Below, one piece after another: positions 48,070-58,100 of a stretch of 64,000 nt of DNA. The translations under genes were made by a program, and so were the position numbers. The DNA lies in assembly GCA_022819745.1 (NCBI GenBank), contig JAJEGS010000028.1, positions 1 to 64,000 of the forward strand, in the 5' to 3' direction. Origin of the DNA: Candidatus Latescibacterota bacterium. GTDB taxonomy: Bacteria > Latescibacterota > UBA2968 > UBA8231. The number at the start of each line of letters is the position of its first letter. Positions within the stretch are counted from its first letter, which is position 1. Below the pieces are notes generated by a model. The model saw only the letters and a program-made list of their open reading frames with translations. It had not been told where the DNA came from and ran no database searches.

Positions 48070-49224
48070 TCAGCGCTGGACGGGATCGCCCCAGGAGCCT
48101 TCGATATAGGGAAAGCGCGCTTCAAGGTCGTCGGCTAGTTCGACGCCGAAGCCCGGGGCGTCGGGCAGAATCAAGTGACCGTCTTCGATTAGCGGTTTCT
48201 CGCGCAGAATCTCCCACTGTAGAGGACCCTGCTTCATATTTAGCTCGACTAGACGCGGGTCGGGCAGCGCCGCGACCATGTGGGCGTTGGCCATGGTCAT
48301 CAGGCCGTTGTGCCAGTTGTGCGGGATCAGGGGTATGCCGCCGTACTCGGAGTGGGCTTTGTGGCCGACCTCCATACAGAGGTCGATGCCGCAGACGCCG
48401 GCGTCGGGCTGGACGATGCCGAAGCCCCCCACCGCCATAAAAGGCTCGAACTGCGCCCACGTGGTAAAAGGCTCGCCGCCAGTGACGGGGATGGAGACGG
48501 CCTCGTTGAGCCGGGCGTAGTCCTCGGGTACGCGTTCGACCGGCTCCTCAAACCAAGCCCAGCCCATCTCGTCGAGGGCCTCGGCAATGGGCAGTGCCTC
48601 CTCCATCGAGAGGCGGCAGTTGCCGTCGAGGGCTAAGTCCATGCGCGCACCCACGGCCTCGTGGACTTGGCGCGCTATTTTTAGGAAGCGATCGACGGTG
48701 ACGCCCGACCAAGCCCAATGGGTGCCTATGCGCATCTTGTAAGCGGTGAAACCCTCTTCGGCGTAGCCGATGGCCTCTTCGACGACGGATTCGGGATGGT
48801 CGTCCCAGTCGTAGCGCACGCCCGAGGAAGCGTAGAGGCGGAGGCGGCGCAGGGGTTCCTGTCCTGCCGCGCAGAGCAGGTCGGCGGTGGGTTTGCCAGC
48901 GATCTTGCCGCGCAAATCCCACAGCGCACAGTTGAGGCCGGCGTTGGCGATGTCGTTGGCGCGCTCCGCTTTGTTGTGCGGCGTCAGGTCCTCGTCGCGG
49001 GGGTCGCGGCCGATGAGGCTGGGCTTGAGTTCGTCGATGCGAGCGGCGATGGTGGGCGGCACGCCGTACGCGCAAGGTTCGGCGATGCCCTGCAAGCCTT
49101 CGTCGGTTTCGATGATGCAGATCGAGCAGTCGGCCTTGGGCACGTGGAAGGTGGCGCTGTACCACTGAAGTTCAGGCTCGTGGGCGCGCGAGAGCGAAAG
49201 CGTGCGGATGTCGGTGATTTTCAT
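48070..49224 (-). CDS. mandelate racemase/muconate lactonizing enzyme family protein
   Basis: The 384-residue enolase-superfamily enzyme shows K-x-R in FTAYKMRIGTHW, the metal ligands in LALDGNCRL, WFEEPVERV and VTGGEPFTTW, a PDAGVCGI strand and histidines in PLIPHNWHNGL. These suit a sugar-acid dehydratase or a related racemase of the MR subgroup. It differs from the paralogue at 865, which has D-x-H-x-R at the second strand. It heads a minus-strand operon with the HxG PhyH and rfbA. It is divergent from the PHP-domain gene across 147 bp. Confidence 0.9.
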   Translation of the reverse strand: MKITDIRTLSLSRAHEPELQWYSATFHVPKADCSICIIETDEGLQGIAEPCAYGVPPTIAARIDELKPSLIGRDPRDEDLTPHNKAERANDIANAGLNCALWDLRGKIAGKPTADLLCAAGQEPLRRLRLYASSGVRYDWDDHPESVVEEAIGYAEEGFTAYKMRIGTHWAWSGVTVDRFLKIARQVHEAVGARMDLALDGNCRLSMEEALPIAEALDEMGWAWFEEPVERVPEDYARLNEAVSIPVTGGEPFTTWAQFEPFMAVGGFGIVQPDAGVCGIDLCMEVGHKAHSEYGGIPLIPHNWHNGLMTMANAHMVAALPDPRLVELNMKQGPLQWEILREKPLIEDGHLILPDAPGFGVELADDLEARFPYIEGSWGDPVQR

Positions 49225-49371
49225 CGGGTTCCTATTCGATCATTGGTTTCTTCACGGGCCTGTATTAAAGGGCCACTTACTTTTCGCGTCAACACTGCTA
49301 GGTGAGCCTTCCCTTGTCGCCCGCAGAGTGCTCTCGTATTTTGAGGCCGCTTCCCAACCGAGGAGAAACCA

Positions 49372-50253
49372 ATGATTGAACATTCCTATCAGAATTTGAG
49401 CGGAGGACGCTGGCTAATCGGCAACCTGCACACGCACACGACCGCCAGCGACGGCGAACGCGATCACCAAGCGGTAATTGACGACTACGCGGGCCGCGGC
49501 TACGGCTTCTTGGCGATCACCGATCACGACATCTATACGTCCTTGGAAGACTACGAGCAATACGACGCCCAAGGGATGATATTGGTGCCGGGCAATGAAA
49601 TCTCAGCCAATGGCCCGCACGTTTTGCACGTAGGGGACGCAGCGTGGGTCGCGCCGCATGCGGATCGGCAACGAGTAATCGACGAGGTCAACGAATTGGG
49701 TGGTGGTTTTGCCCTTTTCAATCACCCCAACTGGCACGGCAATTTCAATCACTGTCCGCAGGAGCTTTTGCAGGCCTGCGAGGGCTACGTGGGCTTGGAG
49801 ATCTACAACGGCGTGATCTGCCGCTTGGAGGGCAGCCCCTACGCGACGAATCGCTGGGACATGCTGCTGAGCGCGGGAAGACGCCTGTGGGGGTTTGCCA
49901 ACGACGACAGCCACGCGGCGAGCGGCGATGTGGGGTTGGGGTGGAATGTGGCCTATGTGGAGGAGGAGACGGCCTCCGGCGTGGTGGAGGCTCTGCGCGC
50001 CGGTCGGTTTTACGCCTCGACGGGCGTTGAGATCAACCAGATCCGAGTCGAGGGAAACAGGATTTGGATTGAGACGGAGAATGCGGCGCGGATCGTGGCC
50101 TTGCGCGCCGGCGCGAAGCGGATAGCCGTGGCCGATGGGCGGGAAATTGAGGTGGAAGTGCCGGAGCGGGCGGGATACGTGCGCTTTGAGTGTTGGGGCG
50201 CAGGAGAGGCGTTTGCTTGGACGCAGCCGTTTTTTTGTGAGGAGGACGAATAA
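49372..50253 (+). CDS. PHP-domain phosphoesterase (CehA/McbA-like)
   Basis: The 293-residue protein carries the PHP metal cluster: H-x-H in NLHTHTTASDG, ITDHDIY, the glutamate in PGNEISANGPHVLHVG, FNHPNWH and the final NDDSHAA. The CehA/McbA-type fold ends in a small beta domain (RVEGNRIWIETENAARIVALRAG). Members hydrolyse phosphoesters or carbamate-like bonds with two or three metals. There is no signal peptide. AGGAG precedes the start. Its stop lies 1 bp before the 2-hydroxyacid dehydrogenase ATG, so the two are cotranslated. Confidence 0.88.
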   Translation: MIEHSYQNLSGGRWLIGNLHTHTTASDGERDHQAVIDDYAGRGYGFLAITDHDIYTSLEDYEQYDAQGMILVPGNEISANGPHVLHVGDAAWVAPHADRQRVIDEVNELGGGFALFNHPNWHGNFNHCPQELLQACEGYVGLEIYNGVICRLEGSPYATNRWDMLLSAGRRLWGFANDDSHAASGDVGLGWNVAYVEEETASGVVEALRAGRFYASTGVEINQIRVEGNRIWIETENAARIVALRAGAKRIAVADGREIEVEVPERAGYVRFECWGAGEAFAWTQPFFCEEDE

Positions 50254-50254
50254 C

Positions 50255-51265
50255 ATGGGCGATTTGATCGTCGTTCATCCAGATTTTGACGGGGTTTGGC
50301 CCTTTGCCGCTGATCACTTCCGCACCTTGTGGCCCGAAGCGGACTTTGTGCGCCTAGCGCACGGAGACGAGCGGCCCTTGGGCGAGGTGGTCGAGGACCC
50401 GAGCCAAGTGACGCGGTTGGCCACGCTAGGGGTGCCAGTGAGTTTGACGTGTCTGCGACTTTTTACGGCTTTGCAGGAGGCGACCTTTCAGGGGTCTTAT
50501 GGTCGGCGGCTGGGCGAGGGCTGTAGTGAGTATCTGGCCGAGGCTGGCGTCGTTGTGTACGACCATCCGAGCGAGGGGTTTTGGTCGCAGACCGTGGCGG
50601 AATTTGGTTTGGCCTTGACACTGTGCGGACTGCGGCGAATCCCGCAGTTGCACCGCGAGATCATCCAGAGCCAAGCGCCTTGGGACTACGAGCCGCCCGA
50701 AGGCCAGGGCCGGCCCGGCGCACGCGGGCACCAGTTTGGCGACGACTCTGCCTTTGCCAGCGGCACGCTGTGTGGCAAGCGGGTGCGGATCGTCGGGGCC
50801 GGCAATATCGCCAGCCGCTACGCCAGCTTCGCGTCGATGCTGGGAGCTGATGTGGCGGCTTGGGATCCGTTTGCCACGGAGCCGTGCTTTCACCGGGCCG
50901 GGTCGCGCCGCGAGTACCATCTGGAACAGCTAGTCACCGATGCCGAAGTGTTCGCGCCCATGGTGCCGCTGACGGAATCGACGCGCGGGTTAGTCGAGGC
51001 TGGGCACATTGACGCACTGCCCAAGGGCTGTCTGGTGGTGCTGGTGACCAGAGCCAGAATCTGCGATACGGACGCGATCCGGCGGCGAGTGATGGCCGAT
51101 GAACTGAGCCTAGCGGCGGACGTGTGGGACCAAGAACCGCTGCCTTTAGACGATCCGCTGCTGGGGCGGCACAACGTGGTGCATACGCCGCACAACGCCG
51201 GGCGCACGATCGACGCGAACAAGGCGTGGGCGGAGAAATTGGCCGTGCAGTTTAAGCCGCGTTGA
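50255..51265 (+). CDS. D-isomer-specific 2-hydroxyacid dehydrogenase family protein
   Basis: I use ATG 50255, with GAGGAGG at 50239-50245. The 336-residue protein has a Rossmann segment VRIVGAGNIASRYASFASMLGADVAAWDP, in which the third glycine of GxGxxG is alanine. It has the catalytic arginine region LVVLVTRARICD, the glutamate in AADVWDQEPLPLDDPLL and the histidine in VVHTPHNAGRT. These enzymes interconvert 2-hydroxy and 2-keto acids with NAD(P)H. The first 100 residues are poorly conserved. It is coupled to the PHP gene and 77 bp upstream of the transketolase-like gene. Confidence 0.9.
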   Translation: MGDLIVVHPDFDGVWPFAADHFRTLWPEADFVRLAHGDERPLGEVVEDPSQVTRLATLGVPVSLTCLRLFTALQEATFQGSYGRRLGEGCSEYLAEAGVVVYDHPSEGFWSQTVAEFGLALTLCGLRRIPQLHREIIQSQAPWDYEPPEGQGRPGARGHQFGDDSAFASGTLCGKRVRIVGAGNIASRYASFASMLGADVAAWDPFATEPCFHRAGSRREYHLEQLVTDAEVFAPMVPLTESTRGLVEAGHIDALPKGCLVVLVTRARICDTDAIRRRVMADELSLAADVWDQEPLPLDDPLLGRHNVVHTPHNAGRTIDANKAWAEKLAVQFKPR

Positions 51266-51342
51266 TTGCTCGCATTCAGTGCTGGGTTTATACTTTTACG
51301 ACTCTTTCATTCAATTAAAAATACCCACTTAGGGAGTTATAC

Positions 51343-53586
51343 ATGCGGGGGATCGAAGCGGCGCAAACGGGCCAGCGGCAGCGCAACAAAGAGTTGTTGG
51401 GCGGAGTGCGCTACCTAGGCGAGAAGGTGCATTCCGAGGTCTTGCCGCTCACCGTGGATATCGGCAACCAACAAGCGCTGCACCAAGAGCAAATCGACGC
51501 CCTAGAGGGCTTGCAGATCGAAGCAGCCGCGACCGCGATCCGCTCGCTGGCCTCGCTGGCCGAAATCGGCGAACTGGATCACCTCGGCGGTGGTCTGGAG
51601 TTGATTCCGCCGCTCTTGCTGACTTTGGCGATTACCGACTACGAACGCATCGAATACACCATCGAACACGCCCACACCTCCGTGGGTTACTACGCGACAC
51701 TGGCGGCGCTGGGCTTTATCGATGAGGAGGTCGTCGTCGAGGGTTTTCGCCGCGGGCTCGACGCTCCCGGGCACGTGTCTTGGCTGCCGGGTGGCACCCA
51801 ACTCAACGGAGGGCGCTTGGGGGTGATGATCCCGGTGGCCGTGGGCCAAGCCCTTGGCAAGCGGGCTAGGCGTGGCGAGGGTGGCTGGGTCATCTGTCAC
51901 TGTGGCGACGCGGGCTACATCTCGGGCCAAGCGCTCAACGGCTTCAACGGCGCAGCCGTCCACGGAGCGCCGATCACCTTCGTCATGCACCGCAACGGCA
52001 TCCAGCTTTCGGGCGCGACCGAGGGCATTATGGACAAGGACCCGCGTCCGATTGTCGCGGCGATGGGCGTGGAAGTCATTGAGATCGAGACTCTGCACGA
52101 CGCTGCGGTGCTTTATGAAACCTATGTCGAAGGCTACAAACTGGCTCAGCAGGGTCGGTCGACGCTGATCTATCCCACGGGAACGCACGAACTCCTCGGC
52201 GACTTTGGCGAGCGCTTGGGCATTGGTTCCGAGGTCGCAGCGTTTGCCGCCGAGCACGGCGTCGATCTCAGCACTCGCATCTGGATCCCCGGTTCGCTGA
52301 TGAGCTATCGCGACGTAGTGCCGATGCTCGAATGCCTTTTCTTGGTCAACAAGCTACCCGGCGGCGAAGGGCATCACGACGGGCACATGAAGGGCCGAGA
52401 CGCTGCGCAAGTGCTGAGCAACCCGATGTTCCAAAAAACAGCGGCGGCGTGCCAAGCCCTAGCGACGCTGCGCCAAGACGAGAAGCGCCAAGTCGAGACC
52501 CGGGCTAGACCTGCTCCTGGCAGCCGCAATTTGGTTCTGTCCCAGGATGTGCGGGAAAAGGTCAGCTTGCCCGCGGTGGGCACGAGCGAAAGTCCGCGCG
52601 CTGGATCCGAGGCTGCGTACGCGGCGGTGGCCGCGCATTTTCCCGACGATGTCTTCGTCGTTAGCTGCGACCTCGATCCCTCGACTAAGCTGGCGAAGGC
52701 ACGCGGTTTTTTGGCGGACGATCACCAGTTCGAGATGAGCATTGAGGAGCAAGCTGCTTGTCTGATTACCGACGGATTGGCGATGAGCGTGCCGGGTCCG
52801 CAGCTCAATGTGGTATCGACGTTTGCCGCCTTTTACGAGGGCATTGCCCGCGAGGGCTTTGACGTCTGGCGCTATCAGCGCAACCTCACCGGCGTCAATG
52901 AAGGGCTCAACGTCGCCTTCCACGTCTCGCACGTGGGGGCCTGCACTGGGCGCGATCACTTTTCGGGTTGGGGCTTGGAGTGGATCAACGTTGGCTTGAG
53001 CTATTTGCCCTATCTGCACCGGTTCTACGGGCCAGCCGATGCGCGGGCGGCGTTTTTGGCAGTCTGCGATATGGCGGCGCACTACGGAGGGCACATCATC
53101 GGCATCCCGCGCGACTCCCTGCCCATCCTCGAAAAGCAAGACGGCTCGGGGCCGCTGTGGGAAGCAGGCGACGCTTGGGAGCCGATGACAGTTTACCGCA
53201 CTTACGCTGGAGCTGAGCGGGCGATCTTGGCTTTTGGCGCGCCGGCTTTTCTGGCTGGCGAGGCGGCCGAGCAGCTCGAAGGCGCGGTGGATGTGCATGT
53301 AATCAATGGTCTGCCGCTGCCTGATGCGGCCTTAGAAGAACTAGTGGGCCGCTATCCCAAGGGCGTGGTAACTATAGAAGATGGCTTGATCGGCGCAGCC
53401 AATGTCGGCGTGCGCGGTTTCGCCGGATTGGTGGCGGGCGTCGCTGGCGACTTGGGCATTCCGGCGGCGCACATCGGCATTACCGATCCGACGACGGCCC
53501 CGTCAGAAGGCCATTTAGAGACGTGGGCGCACTTCGGCATTACGACCGAGGCGCTCATCGCAGCCGTGAGTGGGTTAGATCAATAA
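51343..53586 (+). CDS. transketolase-like thiamine diphosphate enzyme
   Basis: The 747-residue cytosolic protein has the three transketolase domains. The thiamine diphosphate region is seen in APGHVSWLPGGTQLNGGRLGVMIPVAVGQALG and VICHCGDAGYISGQALNGFN followed by FVMHRNG, where the usual GDG-x-NN is GDA-x-NG. The pyrimidine domain contains FEMSIEEQAACLITDGLAMS, and the C-terminal domain GVVTIEDGLIGAANVGVRGF. It is longer than E. coli transketolase (663 aa) and divergent, nearer to unusual transketolase-like or pyruvate-dehydrogenase-E1-like forms. The role in a local pathway with the 2-hydroxyacid dehydrogenase is not clear. AGGGAG precedes the ATG. Confidence 0.85.
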   Translation: MRGIEAAQTGQRQRNKELLGGVRYLGEKVHSEVLPLTVDIGNQQALHQEQIDALEGLQIEAAATAIRSLASLAEIGELDHLGGGLELIPPLLLTLAITDYERIEYTIEHAHTSVGYYATLAALGFIDEEVVVEGFRRGLDAPGHVSWLPGGTQLNGGRLGVMIPVAVGQALGKRARRGEGGWVICHCGDAGYISGQALNGFNGAAVHGAPITFVMHRNGIQLSGATEGIMDKDPRPIVAAMGVEVIEIETLHDAAVLYETYVEGYKLAQQGRSTLIYPTGTHELLGDFGERLGIGSEVAAFAAEHGVDLSTRIWIPGSLMSYRDVVPMLECLFLVNKLPGGEGHHDGHMKGRDAAQVLSNPMFQKTAAACQALATLRQDEKRQVETRARPAPGSRNLVLSQDVREKVSLPAVGTSESPRAGSEAAYAAVAAHFPDDVFVVSCDLDPSTKLAKARGFLADDHQFEMSIEEQAACLITDGLAMSVPGPQLNVVSTFAAFYEGIAREGFDVWRYQRNLTGVNEGLNVAFHVSHVGACTGRDHFSGWGLEWINVGLSYLPYLHRFYGPADARAAFLAVCDMAAHYGGHIIGIPRDSLPILEKQDGSGPLWEAGDAWEPMTVYRTYAGAERAILAFGAPAFLAGEAAEQLEGAVDVHVINGLPLPDAALEELVGRYPKGVVTIEDGLIGAANVGVRGFAGLVAGVAGDLGIPAAHIGITDPTTAPSEGHLETWAHFGITTEALIAAVSGLDQ

Positions 53587-53613
53587 ACACACCAAGCATA
53601 AAGGCATAAAATT

Positions 53614-54255
53614 ATGAAGCGGAGCGCACTATTAATCATCGCACTTTGGGCTTTCGGCTGTGGAACCGGCGGTCAAGGTGGGGAAACAAGTAAGGAGATC
53701 TTAATGGATCCTACAGGCGAGGCCCTGAACGAGCAGGCACCCGACGAATTCTCAGTGCGCTTGGAGACTAGCGCTGGCCCGGTGGTCATCCAAGTGACGC
53801 GCGATTGGGCACCGATCGGTGCCGATCGGTTCTACAACTTGGTCCGCAGTGGTTTCTACGACGAGCAGCGCTTTTTCCGCGTGGTACCTAACTTTGTGGT
53901 GCAGTGGGGCCTGAGCGGCAATCCAGCGCTGAACCAGGTCTGGCATCGGGCTCATATCCTCGACGACTCCGTCGTGCAGAGCAATACGCGCGGACGGATC
54001 ACGTACGCCAAAACTAATCAGCCCAATACGCGCACGACCCAGCTCTTTATCAATTTGGGAGATAACGCCAATCTCGACGGCATGGGGTTTGCGCCCTTTG
54101 GCGAAGTGGTAGAAGGCATGGAGGTGGTCGATGCAATCAACGCCGAGTACGGCCAGCAGCCTTCCCAAGGGCAGATCGCCATGAACGGCAACGCTTATCT
54201 CGAAGAAAACTTTCCCAACCTAGACTACATCGTCAAGGCCGAGATCATCGAGTAA
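53614..54255 (+). CDS. lipoprotein cyclophilin-type peptidyl-prolyl cis-trans isomerase
   Basis: The 213-residue protein starts with a lipoprotein signal ending LWAFGC-G, so it is anchored in a membrane and acts outside the cytoplasm. The cyclophilin core shows DRFYNLVRSGFYDEQRFFRVVPNFVVQWGL, NTRTTQLFINLGDNANLDGMGFAPFGEVVEGMEV. The usual QGGDP is QWGLSGNP, as in a known divergent subgroup with a similar sequence. It would assist folding of exported proteins by isomerising X-Pro bonds. The EamA gene starts 1 bp after the stop. Confidence 0.92.
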   Translation: MKRSALLIIALWAFGCGTGGQGGETSKEILMDPTGEALNEQAPDEFSVRLETSAGPVVIQVTRDWAPIGADRFYNLVRSGFYDEQRFFRVVPNFVVQWGLSGNPALNQVWHRAHILDDSVVQSNTRGRITYAKTNQPNTRTTQLFINLGDNANLDGMGFAPFGEVVEGMEVVDAINAEYGQQPSQGQIAMNGNAYLEENFPNLDYIVKAEIIE

Positions 54256-54256
54256 A

Positions 54257-55153
54257 TTGGCCGCCGAAATCCGCAATGAGGCCGTCGGGCTAAAGGCCGG
54301 TACCCTAGCCGTTGTGACCGCCGTGCTGTGGGGCGGCAATCCGGTGGCGATCAAGGTGGGTCTCGACGGAGTGCCACCTGCGGCGATGGCTGGTTTGCGC
54401 TTTGCATTGGGTGCCCTGACCGTATGGGTCGGGGCACTTTTTGCTGGTATTCAGTTGCGCATACCCTCCAGCGAATGGAAAGGGCTGGGCGGCTTGGCGC
54501 TGCTGTTCGCGCTGCAAATATGGCTTTTGAACGCGGGCACTCAATACACCACGGCTAGCCGCTCGGGGGTGGTGGTCAATATCTACCCCTTCTTCACGGC
54601 ACTCTTCGCGCACTTACTCGTCGGCGACCGCTTGGGCTTGGGGCAGTGGTTTGGCTTGCTCATTTCGTTTGCCGGTGTGGTGCTGCTGTTTTGGGAGTCG
54701 CTGGCGCTGGCCGAAACGCAGTACTTGCTCGGTGACGCGATGGTGGCTGCCAGCGGTTTGTTGTTGGGCTTGCGGCAGGTGGTGATCAAGCGGTTGGTAC
54801 AGGGGCTTAATCCCTATCAGGTGCTGTTTTGGCAAGCCATGCTGAGCCTGCCGCTGTTTGCCGCTTGGAGCGCGTTCTTAGAATCCGAAGCTGAGTACGT
54901 CCTGACCGGCCCGGTCGTCGCCGGCGTGCTCTATCAAGGCATCGTCGTCGCTGGGCTGTGTTTTATCATCCTCGTCTTTCTGCTCCAACACCACTCGCCG
55001 GGGCGATTGGGGGGCTTCGGCTTTGCTACGCCGGTAGTGGGCGTGCTGTTGAGTGCCGCGCTTTTGGACGAGGCTATATCGCCCTATCTGCTGGCCAGCA
55101 TGGGATTGGTGGCTGTGGGGATTGTGGTTGCCAACTGGGTCGAGCGGGATTAG
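54257..55153 (+). CDS. EamA/DMT-family transporter
   Basis: The 298-residue protein has ten hydrophobic helices in two EamA repeats. The first repeat contains WGGNPVAIKVGLDGVPPAAMAGLRFALGAL and the second DAMVAASGLLLGLRQVVIKRLVQGLNPYQVLFWQ; the end matches the family pattern PVVGVLLSAALLDEAISPYLLASMGLVAVGIVVANW. Such permeases export or import small metabolites such as amino acids or sugars. The only sensible start is TTG at 54257, one base after the preceding stop, suggesting coupled translation. The substrate is unknown. Confidence 0.9.
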   Translation: MAAEIRNEAVGLKAGTLAVVTAVLWGGNPVAIKVGLDGVPPAAMAGLRFALGALTVWVGALFAGIQLRIPSSEWKGLGGLALLFALQIWLLNAGTQYTTASRSGVVVNIYPFFTALFAHLLVGDRLGLGQWFGLLISFAGVVLLFWESLALAETQYLLGDAMVAASGLLLGLRQVVIKRLVQGLNPYQVLFWQAMLSLPLFAAWSAFLESEAEYVLTGPVVAGVLYQGIVVAGLCFIILVFLLQHHSPGRLGGFGFATPVVGVLLSAALLDEAISPYLLASMGLVAVGIVVANWVERD

Positions 55154-55183
55154 GGCAACCCTACAAGTCAACGGGGATTCAAT

Positions 55184-58100
55184 ATGCAGTTCGTAATCGA
55201 CGTGCATCTGCACTCGCGCTTTGCGCGGGCGACGAGCCGCGAGCTCAACCCGTCCAACTTGCACAAGTGGTCGGCGCTCAAGGGCGTTGATGTGGTCGGC
55301 ACGGGGGACTATACGCATCCAGAGTGGTTTGCCGAAATATCTGAGCAACTTGAACCGGCCGAAGAGGGCTTGTACCAACTCGAACCCGGCCGTCGCGCTG
55401 CCGTAGAACAAGAGCTGCCCGAGCGCTGTCGCCGCGCTGTGCGCTTCATGCTTTCGGTGGAAATCAGCACCATCTACAAGAAGGGCGACAAGACCCGCAA
55501 GATCCACCACGTCGTCATCCTGCCCTCCCTCGAATCCGTCGCTCGGCTCAACCGCCGTCTTGGTGCCATTGGCAACTTGCACTCCGACGGTCGGCCCATC
55601 TTGGGGTTAGACAGCCGCGACCTTTTAGAGATTTGTCTCGAAGCCGATGAGAATGTGCTCTTCATCCCGGCCCATATATGGACGCCGCACTTTGCCGCGT
55701 TGGGGGCATCGTCGGGTTTTGACTCGTTGGAGGAGTGCTACGAGGATTTGCTGCCGCACATCTTCGCCGTGGAGACCGGCCTGTCCTCGGACCCGCCGAT
55801 GAACTGGCGGCTGTCGGCCCTGGATCGCTATGCGATCGTATCCAATTCCGACGCCCACTCGCCGCAAAAACTGGCCCGCGAGGCCACGTGCTTTGACACG
55901 GAGTGCTCGTATCCGGGCATCTACTCCGCGCTCAAAGACCGCGATCCTGCGCGCTTTCTAGGCACCTTGGAGTTCTATCCCGAAGAAGGCAAGTACCACT
56001 ACGATGGCCACCGCAAGTGCGCGGTGTGCTACAAGCCGGAGCAAACGCTGGCCGCCGAGGGGATCTGTCCGGTGTGCGGACGCAAGCTGACGGTGGGGGT
56101 TTTGCACCGGGTGGAGAAGCTGGCCGATCGCCCGGAGGGATTTCGACCGGATGTTGCTCCTTCCTACGAGTACCTGATCCCGCTCGACGAAGTGATCGGC
56201 GCAGCGGTTGGCGTTGGCCCGAAGTCCAAGAAAGTCCGCGGCGTGTACGACCGGCTGCTGGCCGAAGTAGGTACAGAACTCGAAGTATTGCGTCGCGCCG
56301 GACTCGAAGCGATTGAAAGCTGCGCTGGGCCGTTGGTGGCCGAGGGCGTGCGCCGGATGCGTTGCGGCGAGGTGGATATCTACCCTGGCCACGATGGGGA
56401 ATACGGCGTAATCAGCGTGTTCACCGAGGAGGAGCGGACGCGCTTACAAGGGCAAGGTGCGTTGTTCGACTTGGGCCCGGCGGTCGCGAAGACGGCTGAG
56501 GAAGTCCACGTTCCAGCGGTGCCGTCGCCAAGACCCGATAGCACCGCGCAAGCGGAGCGGGACGAGGACGCGCTCGACGACGCACAGCGGCAAATCGAAG
56601 AGGCCGAGGGAGGGCCTTTAGTGGTCGTGGCTGGCCCAGGGTCGGGCAAGACCCGGGTGTTGACGCGGCGCATTGCGCGGCTGGTCGCAAGCGGTGTGGA
56701 CCCGGGGCAAATCATGGCCATTACCTTTACCCGGCGGGCGGCTGGACAGATGCGGCAGCGGCTGAGCGCATTGCTGGATGGTGGGCTGGGCGCGATGCAG
56801 GTGGGGACCTTTCACCGCTTGGCGTTGTCGCTGTTGCGGGAGTTGGGCTGCGAGCCAAAGCTGGTACTCGACGAGGTGGAAGCGCGCCGGTTGCTGGAAG
56901 GGACGCTGGCAGACGCTGGATTGTCCGGGTCAGTTACCGCGGCCAGCCAAGCCATCTCGCTGGCCAAGGCCGCCGCACAGGGGCCGGATGAGGTGGCCGA
57001 GGAGTGGCGACCGCATTACGGCGCTTATCAGGCAGCCCTCCATGCGTCTGGGGCCTGCGACTACGACGACATTCTCTTGGATTTGTTGCGCTTCTTAGAA
57101 GCGGATGCAGCCGTACGGGAACAGGTGCGGGCGCGGTTTCCCTATTTGCTGATAGACGAGTTCCAAGACCTCAACGCCGCGCAGTATAGATTGGTCCTGC
57201 AGTTGGCGGGTGAAGGCGCGGGCCTGATGGCCATCGGCGACCCGGATCAGGCGATCTACAGCTTTCGCGGGGCTTCGCCCGACCACTTCGTTCACTTGCG
57301 CGACCGTTTCTCGGATACGCGACTCTTTCATCTAGGCGCGAACTACCGCTCTCAGGGGCATATTGTCGAGGCCGCTGCCGCCGTCGTCGGCCACAATCCA
57401 GAGCGAGAGGCCATTGAACTCGCAGCCGTACGCCCGGGAAAAGAGCGGATCCGCCTAATTGAGGTGCAGAGCGAGACAGCCGAGGGTATTGCGGTGGTGC
57501 GGGAGATTGCCCGCATGGTCGGCGGCACCGATATGGTGCAGACCGATGCCGGCGCAGAGGGCACGCGCAGCTTCGCCGACTTTGCCGTGCTCTTCCGCAC
57601 GGGCCGACAGGGCCAAGTGCTGGAGGAGTGCTTCCGCAAGGAGGGCCTGCCCTACCGGCTCGTCGGCCAGAAGGGCTTTCTGCAAGCGCCGACCGTGCGG
57701 GCCGCGTTGGCATTTGCTCGCTATGCCTCGCTCTCGCAAGAGGATGTGCGCCGTTGGCAGGCACTAGAGGCTATAGGCGTGGAACCGCACATTTTGCGCC
57801 AAATTCGGCGGGGGGAGCTGTCGGCTGCGGCGCAGGACCGGGTCGAGGCGCTAGAGGCGCGGATAGCAGAGTACAGGCAATGGGCCGCGCAGGAGGGGGC
57901 GGGGACTTGGGTGCGCCGCTGGCAGGTCGAGTTCGGGGACCCGGAGGACGAGGCCTTGGAGCACTTGGCTCGAGTAGCGGACGGGACCGGAACGCTCGCT
58001 CAGCTACTGGAGACTGTGCTCTTAGGCGCGGAGGCCGACTACGAGGAGCGGGGCGGCCCCCAAGGCCCAGAGGCCGTCGCGCTGATGACCCTGCACGCGG